DNA of 64,000 bases from CAWBLP01 sp963721065 (GCA_963721065.1 CAVRHO010000009.1:995583-1059582); one strand, 5' to 3'; counted from the first letter of the stretch, positions 44,211 through 53,392 are shown. Program-made: numbers and translations. The notes: generated by a model from the sequence alone, not told the origin.

Positions 44211-45041
44211 CTACCCTGCCTCCAACACCAGGTCGAACGTGATGCAGACCGCGTTTTCCCCACGCGCCAGCACGCCCTCGTGGACCCGACCCTCCATGTC
44301 CACCACCAGCATCTCCAACGCAGCGCGCCCGTCGCGCACACTCCCTGCGCGGATCAGCACCTCGGTCGCGTGATCCTCCACCACCCGGCCGTCGACAAAC
44401 CGCGCGCCCACCAAGCTCCCCAGGCTGCCGCGCACGGTCGCGTTGCGCAGACCATGCCGGCGCGCGACCTCCTCCACCGCGAGCGTGATATCCTCGTTCG
44501 GCCGCACCCGCGCCACCACGCCACGCGCGCCGTCCACGGACTCCCCGCTCAACTGCAACAGGGTGAAATTGGTTTCCGCGTCCTCCGCCATGGCGATGTC
44601 CGCCGCGGCAAAGCCCCAGGCCTGCGCCGACATGGGGCGCACCACGACGCACTCCGGCGGCAGCATGTGGCCGCCGCGGCGGGAGCCATCGGGTTCAATC
44701 CACGCACCGTGCACATGCACGACCGGAGCCCCGCCGTTCCACCCGAATGTCGCATTCGCCCGCTCGATGCGTGTCTCGCCGGCGGGTTCGTGTGCCGCAC
44801 TGAAATACGCGACATGGGCCTCGCTGTCGGGCGGGCCCGGCATCACGTAGCGGAATGGCGACAGTGCACCACCGCCGAAGGCAATCGTGCCGCTCCGCAA
44901 GCCGGCCTTCACCAGCGGCGCGGTCAGTGCGTCGGCCAACGGCAGGCCGGGTTGCAACGCGAACTCCAGGAACCGTGGTTCGTCCTGGACCGTTTCGATC
45001 CGCTGTGGATGCACCGGTCCGGGGTGTTGCAGCGTCCGCAT
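44211..45041 (-). CDS. PPC (DUF296) domain-containing protein, two domains
   Basis: A 276-residue protein containing two PCC/PPC-like domains. The second (about 145-270) has the NFTLLQLSGESVDG and ATVRGSLGSLVGARF segments typical of the DUF296 fold. Bacterial PPC proteins are of unclear role; the plant AT-hook versions bind DNA. ATG 45041 follows AGGAGAG. A 30-bp direct repeat lies just upstream, in the region shared with phnN. No partner is evident. Confidence 0.8.
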   Translation of the reverse strand: MRTLQHPGPVHPQRIETVQDEPRFLEFALQPGLPLADALTAPLVKAGLRSGTIAFGGGALSPFRYVMPGPPDSEAHVAYFSAAHEPAGETRIERANATFGWNGGAPVVHVHGAWIEPDGSRRGGHMLPPECVVVRPMSAQAWGFAAADIAMAEDAETNFTLLQLSGESVDGARGVVARVRPNEDITLAVEEVARRHGLRNATVRGSLGSLVGARFVDGRVVEDHATEVLIRAGSVRDGRAALEMLVVDMEGRVHEGVLARGENAVCITFDLVLEAG

Positions 45042-45060
45042 GGTCGGCTCTCTCCTAGCC

Positions 45061-45120
45061 GCGCATTGCGCGCGACTTCTTGCGTTAGTCACGCATTGCG
45101 CGCGAGTCCTGGCGTTGCGT
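45061..45120. repeat. 30-bp direct repeat between divergent genes
   Basis: Two adjacent units with the core CGCATTGCGCGCGA at 45061-45090 and 45091-45120 differ at several positions. They fill the short divergent region between the PPC gene and phnN, so they could be operators or a minisatellite. Confidence 0.6.
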
Positions 45121-45170
45121 CGGACGCAGGCTAACGGCAGGGTGCGCCGCGTCAATGCAAGGGACGGAAC

Positions 45171-45713
45171 ATGCTGGTGCTTGTCGTGGGGCCGAGCGGC
45201 GCGGGGAAGGACACGCTGCTGGATGCGGCGCGGCAGGCATTGGCGGGTGAGGCGGGCGTGCGGTTCGTCCGTCGGGTGATCACCCGCGCGGCGCAGGCCG
45301 GCGGCGAGGATCATGAAGCCGTATCCGAGGCCGCGTTCCTGGCCCGCCGCTTCGCCCTGCAGTGGCAGGCGCATGGTCTGCGCTACGGCATCCCGCTCGA
45401 TGTTGCGGACGATATTGCGCGCGGCATCGTGGTGGTGGCCAACGTGTCGCGCACGGTGATCGCCGAGGCGGCGGAACGTTTCCCGGTGCGGGTCATCGAG
45501 GTCACCGCACCCGCGGCGGTTCTGGCGCATCGCCTGGCGGCGCGCGGCCGGGAGGGCCAGGCGGATGCGGCGGCGCGCCTGTCGCGCAGCGTGGCGCTGC
45601 CGGCGGATGTCGCAGTGACCACGGTGGCGAACGACGGAACGGTGCAGCAGGGCGCGGCGCGTTTCACCGCCGCCCTGCGCAGCATCATCCTGTCAGCGGC
45701 AGCCGTTCCTTGA
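45171..45713 (+). CDS. phnN: Ribose 1,5-bisphosphate phosphokinase PhnN
   Basis: A 180-residue guanylate-kinase-fold enzyme that makes PRPP from ribose 1,5-bisphosphate, the last step of the C-P lyase pathway. Walker A is GPSGAGKDT (residues 7-15). FVRRVITRAAQAGGEDHEAV and the following FALQWQAHGLRYGIP match PhnN. It is on the strand opposite to the rest of the operon and converges with the DUF1045 gene, overlapping its 3' end by 29 bases. Confidence 0.93.
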   Translation: MLVLVVGPSGAGKDTLLDAARQALAGEAGVRFVRRVITRAAQAGGEDHEAVSEAAFLARRFALQWQAHGLRYGIPLDVADDIARGIVVVANVSRTVIAEAAERFPVRVIEVTAPAAVLAHRLAARGREGQADAAARLSRSVALPADVAVTTVANDGTVQQGAARFTAALRSIILSAAAVP

Positions 45714-46368
45714 TGACGAAGGGCGCGCCGGGCGTTGGCTGCACGAACACGCAGATATCCGCGACGCGGCGGGGCAGCAGCAGCGGGCGGGTGAAGTAAC
45801 GCTCCGCGGCCGGCTGGAACACCGCCTTTTCGGACGTGGTCAGGCGGCGCGTCAGGGTCATGTGGAAGAACCAGTCCTCGAACACGTAGGGATAACCCCA
45901 GCGCACCAGAAGTGCGTCCTGTTGCGGGGTCAGGGCGTGACGGCGCCGGCGCGCCAGCTCCGCCTCGGTCGGCGGGGCGCGGAACGCATCCAGCTCCCGC
46001 ACGCACGCATCCGCCAGGCCCTGCAATGCCGCACTCGGCTCGGTTTCCCGCAACGCCAGGAAGCCGTGCACGTCCGACACCGCCATCGGTGGCAGATCGA
46101 ACGGCGCGATCCGCTGGGCGAGGGTCCGGGTTGCGTCCAGCAACTCGTCCCAGGACCGCCCCTCGGCCAGCCGCATGGGTGGTTTCAGCGTGGCATGGAA
46201 GCCGTACAGCCGCGGTTCGGCGGTCACCTCGGCGATCTGCGGCAGGTCTGGTTGCGGCGCCGGCGCGTCGCTGACCGGATCGCGGCCGAGCCAGGCCGCC
46301 GCGGCGGCGAACAGCGGATCGTCGGGGTGCGGGCAGTAGTAGATCGCGACACGGGAAGCCGGTTGCAT
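45685..46368 (-). CDS. DUF1045 phosphonate-metabolism protein, 2H phosphoesterase-like
   Basis: A 227-residue protein of the DUF1045 family that accompanies C-P lyase operons. Two HxT motifs of the 2H phosphoesterase fold are visible: FHATLKPPMRL (about residue 57) and FHMTLTRRL (about residue 168). It probably opens the cyclic ribose phosphate product of C-P lyase, taking the place of PhnP; this is inferred from family context. Its ATG shares a base with the phnM stop (TGATG). Confidence 0.88.
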   Translation of the reverse strand: MQPASRVAIYYCPHPDDPLFAAAAAWLGRDPVSDAPAPQPDLPQIAEVTAEPRLYGFHATLKPPMRLAEGRSWDELLDATRTLAQRIAPFDLPPMAVSDVHGFLALRETEPSAALQGLADACVRELDAFRAPPTEAELARRRRHALTPQQDALLVRWGYPYVFEDWFFHMTLTRRLTTSEKAVFQPAAERYFTRPLLLPRRVADICVFVQPTPGAPFVIKERLPLTG

Positions 46369-47504
46369 CAGATCACTCGCTCGCCGGCACGCCAGACCTG
46401 CCGCACCACCGGGAGGTGTTCATGCAAGCGGACGCGTGCGAGATCGGCGCGTTGCCCGGGTTCCAGCCGGCCCCGATCGGCCAGCCCCGCCATGCGGGCC
46501 GGATGGTCCGAGATCATGGCGACCGCCGCGTGCAGCGGCAGGCCGTCGCGGGCGCAGCGGAAGGCCGCCTCCACCAGGCTGTTCGGCACGTAGTCTGACG
46601 CGAACGCGTCCACCGCCTCGGCGGCAAGCAGGTCGGCGGCCGAGACGTTGCCGGAATGCGACCCGCCCCGCACGATGTTGGGCGCGCCGGCGATCACCCG
46701 CATGCCGGCCTGTTTCGCCGCGGTGGCGGCTTCCAGCGTGACGGGAAATTCGCTGATGGTGATGCCGTCGGCGGCGTTCGCGGCGATTTCCTGCTCGGTG
46801 CGGTCGTCGTGGCTGGCCAGGGCGATGGTGCGGCCGGCGACGCGCTCCAGCAGCGCGCGGCGGTTCGGGCCGTGGTGCTGCGCGCGCTGGTCCTGCAACT
46901 CGCGGATGCGGCGCTCGATGGTGGTTTCATCCGTACCGTCGCGGCGGCGCAGCTTCCGGTAGAAATCGATGTCGGCGTACTGGCCGACGCCGGGGCTGTG
47001 GTCCATCAGGCTGATCATGCGCACCAGCCCATGGTCCGCCACGGTGTCGAACAGGCCCAGCATGTCCAGCGCCGGGACCTCGCAGCGCAGGTGCAGAAAG
47101 TGGTCGGATTTCAGCAGGCCGGCCGCCGTCAGGGCGTCCAGATCGACCACGCCATCCTGGAATGTGCGGATGCGGTCCTTCTCGAACCCCAGGTCGCCCA
47201 GGCACAGCGCGTCGAAGACGGTGGTCACGCCGGCGGCAGCGCATTGCGCGTCGTGCGCCACCATGGCTGATCGCGACGGCCAGCGCGCGAGGGAGCGTGG
47301 CTGCACCTGGCGTTCCAGGTTGTCGGTGTGCAGGTCCACCACGCCGGGGATTACGGTGTCGCCGTCCAGATCCAGCGCCGCCGGTGTGCTGGTTCGGCCG
47401 GGCTGTATGTCGGCGATGTCGCCGCCGCGGATCACCAGCGTGCCGAACACCGTGTCGTCGGGCAGGACCAGGCGCGCGTTGGTCAGGATTATGTCTGGGG
47501 TCAT
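46368..47504 (-). CDS. phnM: Alpha-D-ribose 1-methylphosphonate 5-triphosphate diphosphatase PhnM
   Basis: A 378-residue amidohydrolase-fold enzyme that removes pyrophosphate from the PhnGHIL product. The metal site begins in VVDLHTDNLERQVQPR (residues 55-70); SHDDRTEQEI and APNIVRGGSHSGN are family blocks. Start and stop overlap phnL (ATGA) and the DUF1045 gene (TGATG). A second phnM-like gene lies at 53404. Confidence 0.94.
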   Translation of the reverse strand: MTPDIILTNARLVLPDDTVFGTLVIRGGDIADIQPGRTSTPAALDLDGDTVIPGVVDLHTDNLERQVQPRSLARWPSRSAMVAHDAQCAAAGVTTVFDALCLGDLGFEKDRIRTFQDGVVDLDALTAAGLLKSDHFLHLRCEVPALDMLGLFDTVADHGLVRMISLMDHSPGVGQYADIDFYRKLRRRDGTDETTIERRIRELQDQRAQHHGPNRRALLERVAGRTIALASHDDRTEQEIAANAADGITISEFPVTLEAATAAKQAGMRVIAGAPNIVRGGSHSGNVSAADLLAAEAVDAFASDYVPNSLVEAAFRCARDGLPLHAAVAMISDHPARMAGLADRGRLEPGQRADLARVRLHEHLPVVRQVWRAGERVI

Positions 47505-48202
47505 GCGGCGTCTTGTACCGGAGCAAGGGGGAACAGGCGATCAGCGATTGCGTCGCGCACCTCGGTGTCGTGGCAGATCGCCACGATGGCGGTGCCGTCT
47601 GCCTTGGCCTGCCGGATCATATCCGTGACCACGGCGCGGTTGGCGGCGTCCAGCGACGCGGTGGGCTCGTCCAGCAGCAGCACCGGGTGTGCGGCGATGA
47701 AGCCGCGGGCCAGGTTCACGCGCTGCTGCTCGCCGCCGGAGAAGGTGGCGGGCGGGATGCCGTGCAGGCGACGGGGGATGTTCAGTCGCAGCAGCAGTGC
47801 GGTGGCGGCGGCGCGGGCCTGGTCCGTGCCGGTGCCGCGTTCCACCAGCACCTCGGCCACCACGTCCAGCGCCGGGACGCGCGGCACGACGCGCAGGAAC
47901 TGGCTGACATAGCCCAGCGTCTCCTGCCGCACCGCGAGCACGGTACGCGGGTCGGCGGCTGCGATGTCCAGCAGTTCGCCGCGGTGCCGGACCAGGATGC
48001 GGCCGCCGCCGGCGCGGTAGTTGCCGTACAGGCTGCGCATCAGCGTGGACTTGCCGGCGCCGGACGGGCCGGACAGCACCACGCATTCGCCGGCGCGGAC
48101 CTCCAGGTTCACACCGGCCAGCACCGGCAGGTGAACGCCGTCGCGCAGGTGCAGGGTGAAGCTCTTGGCGAGGGATTCGGTGCGCAGCATGACCGGGGGC
48201 AT
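47501..48202 (-). CDS. phnL: C-P lyase ATP-binding protein PhnL
   Basis: A 233-residue ABC-type ATPase needed, with PhnGHI, to attach ribose triphosphate to the phosphonate. Walker A is SGPSGAGKST, the signature is FSGGEQQRVNLARG, and Walker B is LLLDEPTASLD. It is separated from phnK by a 362-bp gap containing a family B repeat, so phnL-phnM-DUF1045 may have their own promoter. Confidence 0.93.
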   Translation of the reverse strand: MPPVMLRTESLAKSFTLHLRDGVHLPVLAGVNLEVRAGECVVLSGPSGAGKSTLMRSLYGNYRAGGGRILVRHRGELLDIAAADPRTVLAVRQETLGYVSQFLRVVPRVPALDVVAEVLVERGTGTDQARAAATALLLRLNIPRRLHGIPPATFSGGEQQRVNLARGFIAAHPVLLLDEPTASLDAANRAVVTDMIRQAKADGTAIVAICHDTEVRDAIADRLFPLAPVQDAA

Positions 48203-48564
48203 TCAGCGGCTCCTGTGCGCGGGTGAGGAAAGTCGTGAATGACGCGGCTGCGGTTCACCCGCGGCAAAATATGCACGCGGGCACCAGTGCCTCACGTCAT
48301 GGCCGGGCCTGACCCGGCCATCCACCCCGGAACGATCGGGTCGGGCTGCAACGGAACACGCCTGGACGGGGGCAGATGGCCGGGTCAGGCCCGGCCATGA
48401 CGCGGAAGAGCGGGTGTCTGTCAGCACTGCTTCAGCTTCTCCGGGGCCTGCACCCGCCGTGACGGGGGCGTCGCCGGTGTGCCCCTGCGCTGCCGCCTTC
48501 GCATTCAGTGCCGAGCCCCTGCGTTGCCGCCTTCGCATTCACCACCGAGCCCTTGCGTTGCCGC
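48203..48564. other. Repeat-containing gap within the phn operon
   Basis: 362 bp between phnK and phnL. It contains a 106-bp family B repeat (48296-48401) and three tandem-like copies of a (T/C)TGCGTTGCCGCC(T/A)(T/A)CGCATTCA motif around 48493-48573, the last reaching into the 3' end of phnK. No gene was seen. Confidence 0.65.
48296..48401. repeat. Inverted-arm dispersed repeat, family B (106-bp copy)
   Basis: Arms GTCATGGCCGGGCCTGACCC and GGGTCAGGCCCGGCCATGAC are exact reverse complements except one base, 66 bases apart. The 106-bp length equals the copy at 58000-58105. Confidence 0.85.
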
Positions 48565-49344
48565 CTACGCATTCAGCACCGAACTGACCAGAAGCTGCGT
48601 GTAGGGATGCTGCGGATCGTCCAGCACCTGGTCGGTCAGCCCCGTCTCCACCACTTCCCCGCGCTGCATCACGGCGATGCGGTGCGCCAGCAGGCGGGCC
48701 ACCGCGATATCGTGCGTCACCAGCACCACGGCGATGCGCAGCCGCGCCACCAGGGAGCGGATCAGGTCCAGCAGCCGAGCCTGCACCGACACATCCAGCC
48801 CGCCGGTGGGTTCGTCCATGAACACCAGGCGCGGGTGGGTCACCAGCGTGCGCGCGATCTGCAGGCGTTGCAGCATGCCGCCGGAGAAGGTGCGCGGCAG
48901 GTCGTCGATGCGGCTGGCGTCGATCTCCACCTGGGCCAGCCAGTCCAGCGCCTGGGCGCGGATGTCGCCGTAGTGACGGGCGCCCTGCGCCATCAGGCGC
49001 TCGCCGACATTGCCGCCGGCCGTGACGGCCATGCGCAGGTTCTGCCGCGGGTCCTGGTGCACGAACCCCCAGTCGGACCGGTGCAGCCGGCGCAGGTCCG
49101 GCGCCGGCATGGCGTGCACGTCGTGCAGGCGGCCGTCCGGGGCGCGATACCACACCGCGCCGGCGTCGGGCCGCAGAGTGCCGGAGAGCACGTTCAGCAG
49201 CGTGGTCTTGCCGGACCCGGACTCGCCCACGATGGCCAGCATTTCCCCGGGCCAGAGGTCGATGTCCACGCCGCACAGGGCGGGAATGGTCCCGAAGGAC
49301 AGGTGCAGGTCGCGGGCGGACAGGAGGGTGTCTGAGGCGGTCAT
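48565..49344 (-). CDS. phnK: C-P lyase ATP-binding protein PhnK
   Basis: A 259-residue ABC-type ATPase that docks on the PhnGHIJ core complex. Walker A is GESGSGKTT, the signature FSGGMLQRLQIARTL, Walker B VFMDEPTGGLD. FVHQDPRQNLRM is the PhnK Q-loop. The ATG shares one base with the phnJ stop (TGATG), so translation is coupled even though phnJ carries an unusual 3' extension. Confidence 0.94.
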   Translation of the reverse strand: MTASDTLLSARDLHLSFGTIPALCGVDIDLWPGEMLAIVGESGSGKTTLLNVLSGTLRPDAGAVWYRAPDGRLHDVHAMPAPDLRRLHRSDWGFVHQDPRQNLRMAVTAGGNVGERLMAQGARHYGDIRAQALDWLAQVEIDASRIDDLPRTFSGGMLQRLQIARTLVTHPRLVFMDEPTGGLDVSVQARLLDLIRSLVARLRIAVVLVTHDIAVARLLAHRIAVMQRGEVVETGLTDQVLDDPQHPYTQLLVSSVLNA

Positions 49345-50334
49345 CACGACAAACTCCCTCTTCCCTTGCGGGAGGGGGACGGGGCGAGGGCGTGTGCGGT
49401 CGGATCCCGCACGTCCGACCCCTCGCCCCAGCCGGGGTCCGCTTTGCGGCTCAAATCCACAAGGGGAGGGGAAGAAGTCTGATCGGCCGCCTCGGCCCCC
49501 CTGTGCCCCTCCGCACGGCGCGCGGCGCAGTGATCCGTGTCGGAGCACACGAACAGCCGGCCGCCGCGATTGTCGATCACCACCTCGTCCAGATAGGAGT
49601 CCGTCGCCCCGCACAGCCCGCACGCCTGCGACGCGCGGATCGCACGGAACGGGTGATCGTCGAAATCCAGCGACTGCACCTGCGTGTAGGGCGGCACCGC
49701 GTAGATCCGCTTTTCCCGCCCGGCGCCGAACAACTGCAGCGCCGGCATCATGTGCAGCTTGGGATTGTCGAACGCCGGGATCGGGCTGGGCGCCATCAGG
49801 TAGCGTCCGTTCACCATCACCGGATAGTCGTAGCTGATCGACACCTGGCCGAAGCGGGCGATGTCCTCATACAGCTTCACGTGCATCAGCGCCGTAATCC
49901 GCCAGCGCGTGCATCCGCCGCGTTTCCGGTCGGCTGGGTTCCAGGCGGTACAGCGGCTCCGGCTGCGGCACCTGATAGACGATGATCTGGTCGTCGCGCA
50001 GCCTCGTCTCCGGAATGCGGTGACGGGTCTGGATCAGCGTCGCCTCGGCGGTGTGCGTGGTGGTGCGCACGCCGGCGGTGCGGGCGAAGAAGCGGCGGAT
50101 GGACACGGCGTTGGTGGTGTCGTCCGCCCCCTGGTCGATCACCTTCAGCACGTCGTCGGGGCCGAGCACCGAGGCCGTCACCTGGATTCCGCCGGTGCCC
50201 CAGCCGTAGGGCAGCGGCATCTCGCGCGATCCGAACGGCACCTGGTGGCCGGGGATCGCCACCGCCTTCAGCAGCGCGCGCCGGATCATGCGCTTGGTCT
50301 GCTCGTCCAGGTAGGCGAAGTTGTAGCCCTTCAT
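49344..50334 (-). pseudogene. phnJ: C-P lyase PhnJ, frameshifted, with C-terminal extension
   Basis: PhnJ is the radical-SAM enzyme that cleaves the carbon-phosphorus bond. MKGYNFAYLDEQTKRMIRRA through RRMHALADYG is in one frame, and MHVKLYEDIARFGQVSISYDYP to the end in another; removing one base near 49890-49892 joins them. The [4Fe-4S]/thiyl cysteines are in ACGLCGATDSYLDE and FVCSDTDHC. Restored, it has about 329 residues against about 281 in E. coli. The extra 40-50 residues are encoded by a palindromic intergenic-type repeat. Both ends still overlap phnI and phnK. Confidence 0.88.
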
Positions 50335-51485
50335 CGTGGTTCACCTGATGCGCCCGTTGCCTCCGCGCGCGGCGGGCTTTCCGGCTCCATCCGGTCGGAC
50401 GCCCGCGCTGCCTCGCGGCGCATGCGGCGCACGTTTTCCAGCTCGCTCTGGAAATCGACGTAGTGCGGCAGCTTCAGGTGTTCGACGAAGCCCGTCGCCT
50501 CGATGTTGTCGGCGTGGTACACCACGAACTCGACATTCTGCGCCGGCGCGGTGACGTCCTCGCCCAGTTCCTCGGCGCGCATGGCGCGATCGACCAGGGC
50601 CATCGCCATCGCCTTGCGCTCGCTGAAGCCGAACACCAGGCCGTAGCCGCGGGTGAACTGCGGCGGCACCGTTTTCGAGCCCTTGAACTGGTTCACCATC
50701 TGGCACTCGGTCAGTTCGATGTCGCCGATATCGATGGCGAAGCCCAGCTCCGGCGGTTCGATCTCCACCGACACCGTGCCGTTGCGGATCTCCCCGGCGA
50801 ACGGGTGCGACCCGCCATAACCGCGCTGGGTGGAGTAGCCCATCGCCAGCAGGAAGCCCTCGTCGCCACGCGACAGCGCCTGCAGCCGGACGTCGCGCGG
50901 GGCGGGAAAGCTCAGCGGTTCACGGGTCAGGTCGCCGGGATCGCGGTCGCCGGGGTTGCGGTCGTCCGTGCCGTCCGGTTCGATCAGGCCCTCGCCGCCC
51001 AGGATGTCGGGCACGCGCGGCATGACCACGTCGTCCTCCACCGCAGGCTCCTGTGCGGCAGGTGCGGCCTCGCCGCGCGCCGCCAGGGCGAAATCCAGCA
51101 GGCGATGCGTGTAGTCGTAGGTCGGGCCCAGCACCTGGCCGCCCGGCAGATCCTTGAACACCGCGGAAATCCGCCGCCGGATCTGCATCGAAGCGGTTTC
51201 CACCGGCCGGGAATGGGCGAAGCGCGGCAGCGTGGTGCGAAAGGCGCGCAGCAGGAACGCCGCCTCGATCAGGTCGCCCTGCGCCTGCTTCACCGCCAGC
51301 GCCGCAAGCTCCCGGTCGTACAGCGAGCCTTCGCCCATCACCCGGTCCACCGCGCGGCCGAGCTGTTCGCTGATCTGCGGCAGGGAGAGTTCGGGGACGG
51401 ACGGGTCGCCGCGGCGGGCCTCCGCCAGCCAGGTGTGCGCGTTGTCGATCGCCCGCTCGCCGCCTTTGACTGCCACATAGGCCAT
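50331..51485 (-). CDS. phnI: C-P lyase core subunit PhnI
   Basis: A 384-residue subunit of the C-P lyase core, the nucleosidase-like component acting on ATP. MAYVAVKGGERAIDNAH, the SVPELSLPQI region, and GYGGSHPFAGEIRNG with ECQMVNQFKGSKTVPPQFTRGYG are clear family blocks. An acidic insert around residues 145-190 contains a repeated (N/R)PGDRD-like segment. It overlaps phnJ by four bases and follows phnH after a 4-bp gap. Confidence 0.95.
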   Translation of the reverse strand: MAYVAVKGGERAIDNAHTWLAEARRGDPSVPELSLPQISEQLGRAVDRVMGEGSLYDRELAALAVKQAQGDLIEAAFLLRAFRTTLPRFAHSRPVETASMQIRRRISAVFKDLPGGQVLGPTYDYTHRLLDFALAARGEAAPAAQEPAVEDDVVMPRVPDILGGEGLIEPDGTDDRNPGDRDPGDLTREPLSFPAPRDVRLQALSRGDEGFLLAMGYSTQRGYGGSHPFAGEIRNGTVSVEIEPPELGFAIDIGDIELTECQMVNQFKGSKTVPPQFTRGYGLVFGFSERKAMAMALVDRAMRAEELGEDVTAPAQNVEFVVYHADNIEATGFVEHLKLPHYVDFQSELENVRRMRREAARASDRMEPESPPRAEATGASGEPR

Positions 51486-51489
51486 TGGC

Positions 51490-52062
51490 TCAGGCCTCCG
51501 TCACGGTGACGCTGCGCGGCAGGGCCGTCAGGTGTGGGCCGGCGCACAGCACCAGATCGATGCCGCAGGGAAAGCAGGCGTGATTGCGCGCCCAGTCCGT
51601 GGCGAACTCGGCGGGCAGGCCGTCCACGTCCAGCGGCGTCGGCTCGCGCAGGCCGGGCCCGGACAGGCGATAGCGCCGGCCCTGTCCGATGCCGCGCACC
51701 TGCAGGATCAGCGTGGCGGAGCGTTCCGGCATCTCATGCGTGCCCGCCGGAAGCTGGTCGAATACCGGCATGCCAAGCGAAACGGCAAAGGCGCAGGCGG
51801 ACGGTTCGGCGACAAGTGGGGCGCCGCAGTGGAACGTGACCCAGGGATGCGCCGTCATGGCGTCGGCGTCCAGCCACAGCGGTGTTTCCTGATCCACCAG
51901 CGTCAGCAGCACCGCGGCCGTGGCTGGCGCCAGCGGGGCGGGCGGTTCGAAGGACGGTGCAATCGTGTGCACCCGGCCCGGACGCGCCATCGCGTCCAGC
52001 ACGGCCCGGAAGCAGGCCTGGGCCTCCAGCACCGGGTCGGCGAAGGCGCCCTGCATGGTCAT
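51490..52062 (-). CDS. phnH: C-P lyase core subunit PhnH
   Basis: A 190-residue PhnH. The start MTMQGAFADPVLEAQACFRAVL matches the family N-terminus, followed by MARPGRVHTI and a C-terminal PCGIDLVLCAGPHLTALPRS. It is part of the PhnGHIJ assembly with a PLP-transferase-like fold but no cofactor. Its ATG overlaps the corrected phnG stop (ATGA), which supports the frame correction in phnG. Confidence 0.93.
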   Translation of the reverse strand: MTMQGAFADPVLEAQACFRAVLDAMARPGRVHTIAPSFEPPAPLAPATAAVLLTLVDQETPLWLDADAMTAHPWVTFHCGAPLVAEPSACAFAVSLGMPVFDQLPAGTHEMPERSATLILQVRGIGQGRRYRLSGPGLREPTPLDVDGLPAEFATDWARNHACFPCGIDLVLCAGPHLTALPRSVTVTEA

Positions 52063-52530
52063 GCGCCGGGCCCGCCGCGCCAGGTTTCCATGGCGAAGAA
52101 CTGCACCCGCGTCGCCGCGGCCTTCGCCGCCACGGCATCGCGGTGCGCCTGCTGGTCGGCGTGCAGCCGTTCCACCGCCGCATGCAGCGGGTCCGCTCTC
52201 CGCCGCCCGCTGCAACAGGGCGTCGCACAAGGCCGCCAGCTCCGCCTGGCGCTCGTCGCGGCCGGCGACATAGGCGTGTCCCACCGTGCCGTCCGCCAGG
52301 CGGACCGAGCAGCGCGTGACCGTCATCTCGCCCAGGTTGAATGCCCCGCCGCCGCCGCCGATCCGGCCGCGCACCATCACCAGGCCCGCTTCCGGCCGGC
52401 GCAGATGGCTGTGCTCGGGCAGCGGTCCGCAGGTGGCCAGGGCCGCCGACAGCTCCCTGGCGCTGGCCCGTGCCAGCACGCCCATCCAGTGGCGCCGAGC
52501 GGCGGTCGGGTCAGGGATCGGGTGGGGCAT
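52059..52530 (-). pseudogene. phnG: C-P lyase core subunit PhnG, frameshifted
   Basis: The frame from ATG 52530 encodes MPHPIPDP, RRHWMGVLARA and GEMTVTRCSVRL, standard for PhnG. Near 52193-52194 one extra base shifts it. The correct continuation is DPLHAAVERLHADQQAHRDA, then the family C-terminus AATRVQFFAMETWRGG, ending at 52059 with an ATGA overlap with phnH. Restored length is about 156 residues. In the uncorrected frame, PhnG would fuse to PhnH with nonsense between them, which is unlikely to be real. Confidence 0.87.
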
Positions 52531-52547
52531 CGGCGCTCCGGGATTTG

Positions 52548-52563
52548 TTTAGACGTCTAGACA
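52548..52563. promoter_or_regulatory. Putative PhnF operator
   Basis: TTTAGACGTCTAGACA contains the perfect palindromes TAGACGTCTA and GTCTAGAC in overlap. It lies between divergent phnG and phnF, the expected place for a GntR/HutC-family operator. Binding by PhnF is inferred. Confidence 0.65.
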
Positions 52564-52633
52564 GGTATCGGTCGCCCGGGCTACCGTCAATGCCGAACTT
52601 GCCCTGCCGACGGCCGGTGTGGATGAAAAAACC

Positions 52634-53392
52634 ATGAAGCTGACAGGCGATACGGACGAATCGCCCACCCATCCGGTACTGCGCCGCGACGGTGTCGCCC
52701 TGTGGCGGCAGATCGCCGGCCACCTGCAACGCGACATCGACAGCGGCGCCCTGCCACCCGGCGCCCGCCTGCCCACCGAGGGCCAGCTCTCCCGCCAGTT
52801 CGGCGTCAACCGCCACACCGTGCGCCGCGCGCTGGAGGAACTGTCGCGCGGCGGCGTGGTGCGGGTGGAGCAGGGCCGCGGGTCCTTCGTCGCCGAGGAC
52901 GTGCTGGACTACGCGGTGGAGCCGCGTACCCGCTTCTCGGAATGGATCCGCCGGCACAACAAGGAGCCGTCCGGCCGCGTGCTGGACCTGCGCGACACCA
53001 CGGCGGACGCCCGCGTCGCCGCCGGCCTCGGCCTGCGTCCCGGTGCCCGCGTGGTTCTGTTGCAGCGGCTTGGCCTGGCCGATGATCGGCCGGTGAGCCT
53101 GACCAACCACTGGTTCCCCGCCGCGCGCCTGCCCGGCCTGCTGGAAGCGTTGCGCGAGTTCCCGCGCATCACCGACGCACTGCGGTCGGTCGGCGTCGCG
53201 GACTACCTGCGCCAGGTCACCCGCGTCACCGCCCGACTGCCCGGCCCGGAGGAGGCGGACCTGTTGCGCACCGGCCGCAACCGGCCGCTGCTGGTGGCGG
53301 AGAACGTCAATGTGGACCGCGCCGGCGCCGTGGTGGAATTCGCCGTCGGGCTGTACCCGACGCCGCGCGTGCAGATCGTCTTCGAACCATAG
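52634..53392 (+). CDS. phnF: Phosphonate utilisation regulator PhnF, GntR/HutC family
   Basis: A 252-residue repressor. The winged helix-turn-helix is at about residues 22-88 (LWRQIAGHLQRDI ... FGVNRHTVRRALEELS). A UTRA ligand-binding domain follows. It probably senses a phosphonate or phosphate-ester signal and controls the divergent phnG-M operon through the nearby palindrome. ATG 52634 was chosen over GTG 52619; neither has a strong ribosome-binding site. The next gene, a second phnM-like gene, follows after 11 bases. Confidence 0.92.
   Translation: MKLTGDTDESPTHPVLRRDGVALWRQIAGHLQRDIDSGALPPGARLPTEGQLSRQFGVNRHTVRRALEELSRGGVVRVEQGRGSFVAEDVLDYAVEPRTRFSEWIRRHNKEPSGRVLDLRDTTADARVAAGLGLRPGARVVLLQRLGLADDRPVSLTNHWFPAARLPGLLEALREFPRITDALRSVGVADYLRQVTRVTARLPGPEEADLLRTGRNRPLLVAENVNVDRAGAVVEFAVGLYPTPRVQIVFEP

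Noticed and set aside
51490..52530. A natural PhnG-PhnH fusion protein in one frame
   Set aside because: The middle residues are nonsense, and the real PhnG C-terminus is found in another frame with an ATGA overlap to phnH. A one-base insertion explains it better.
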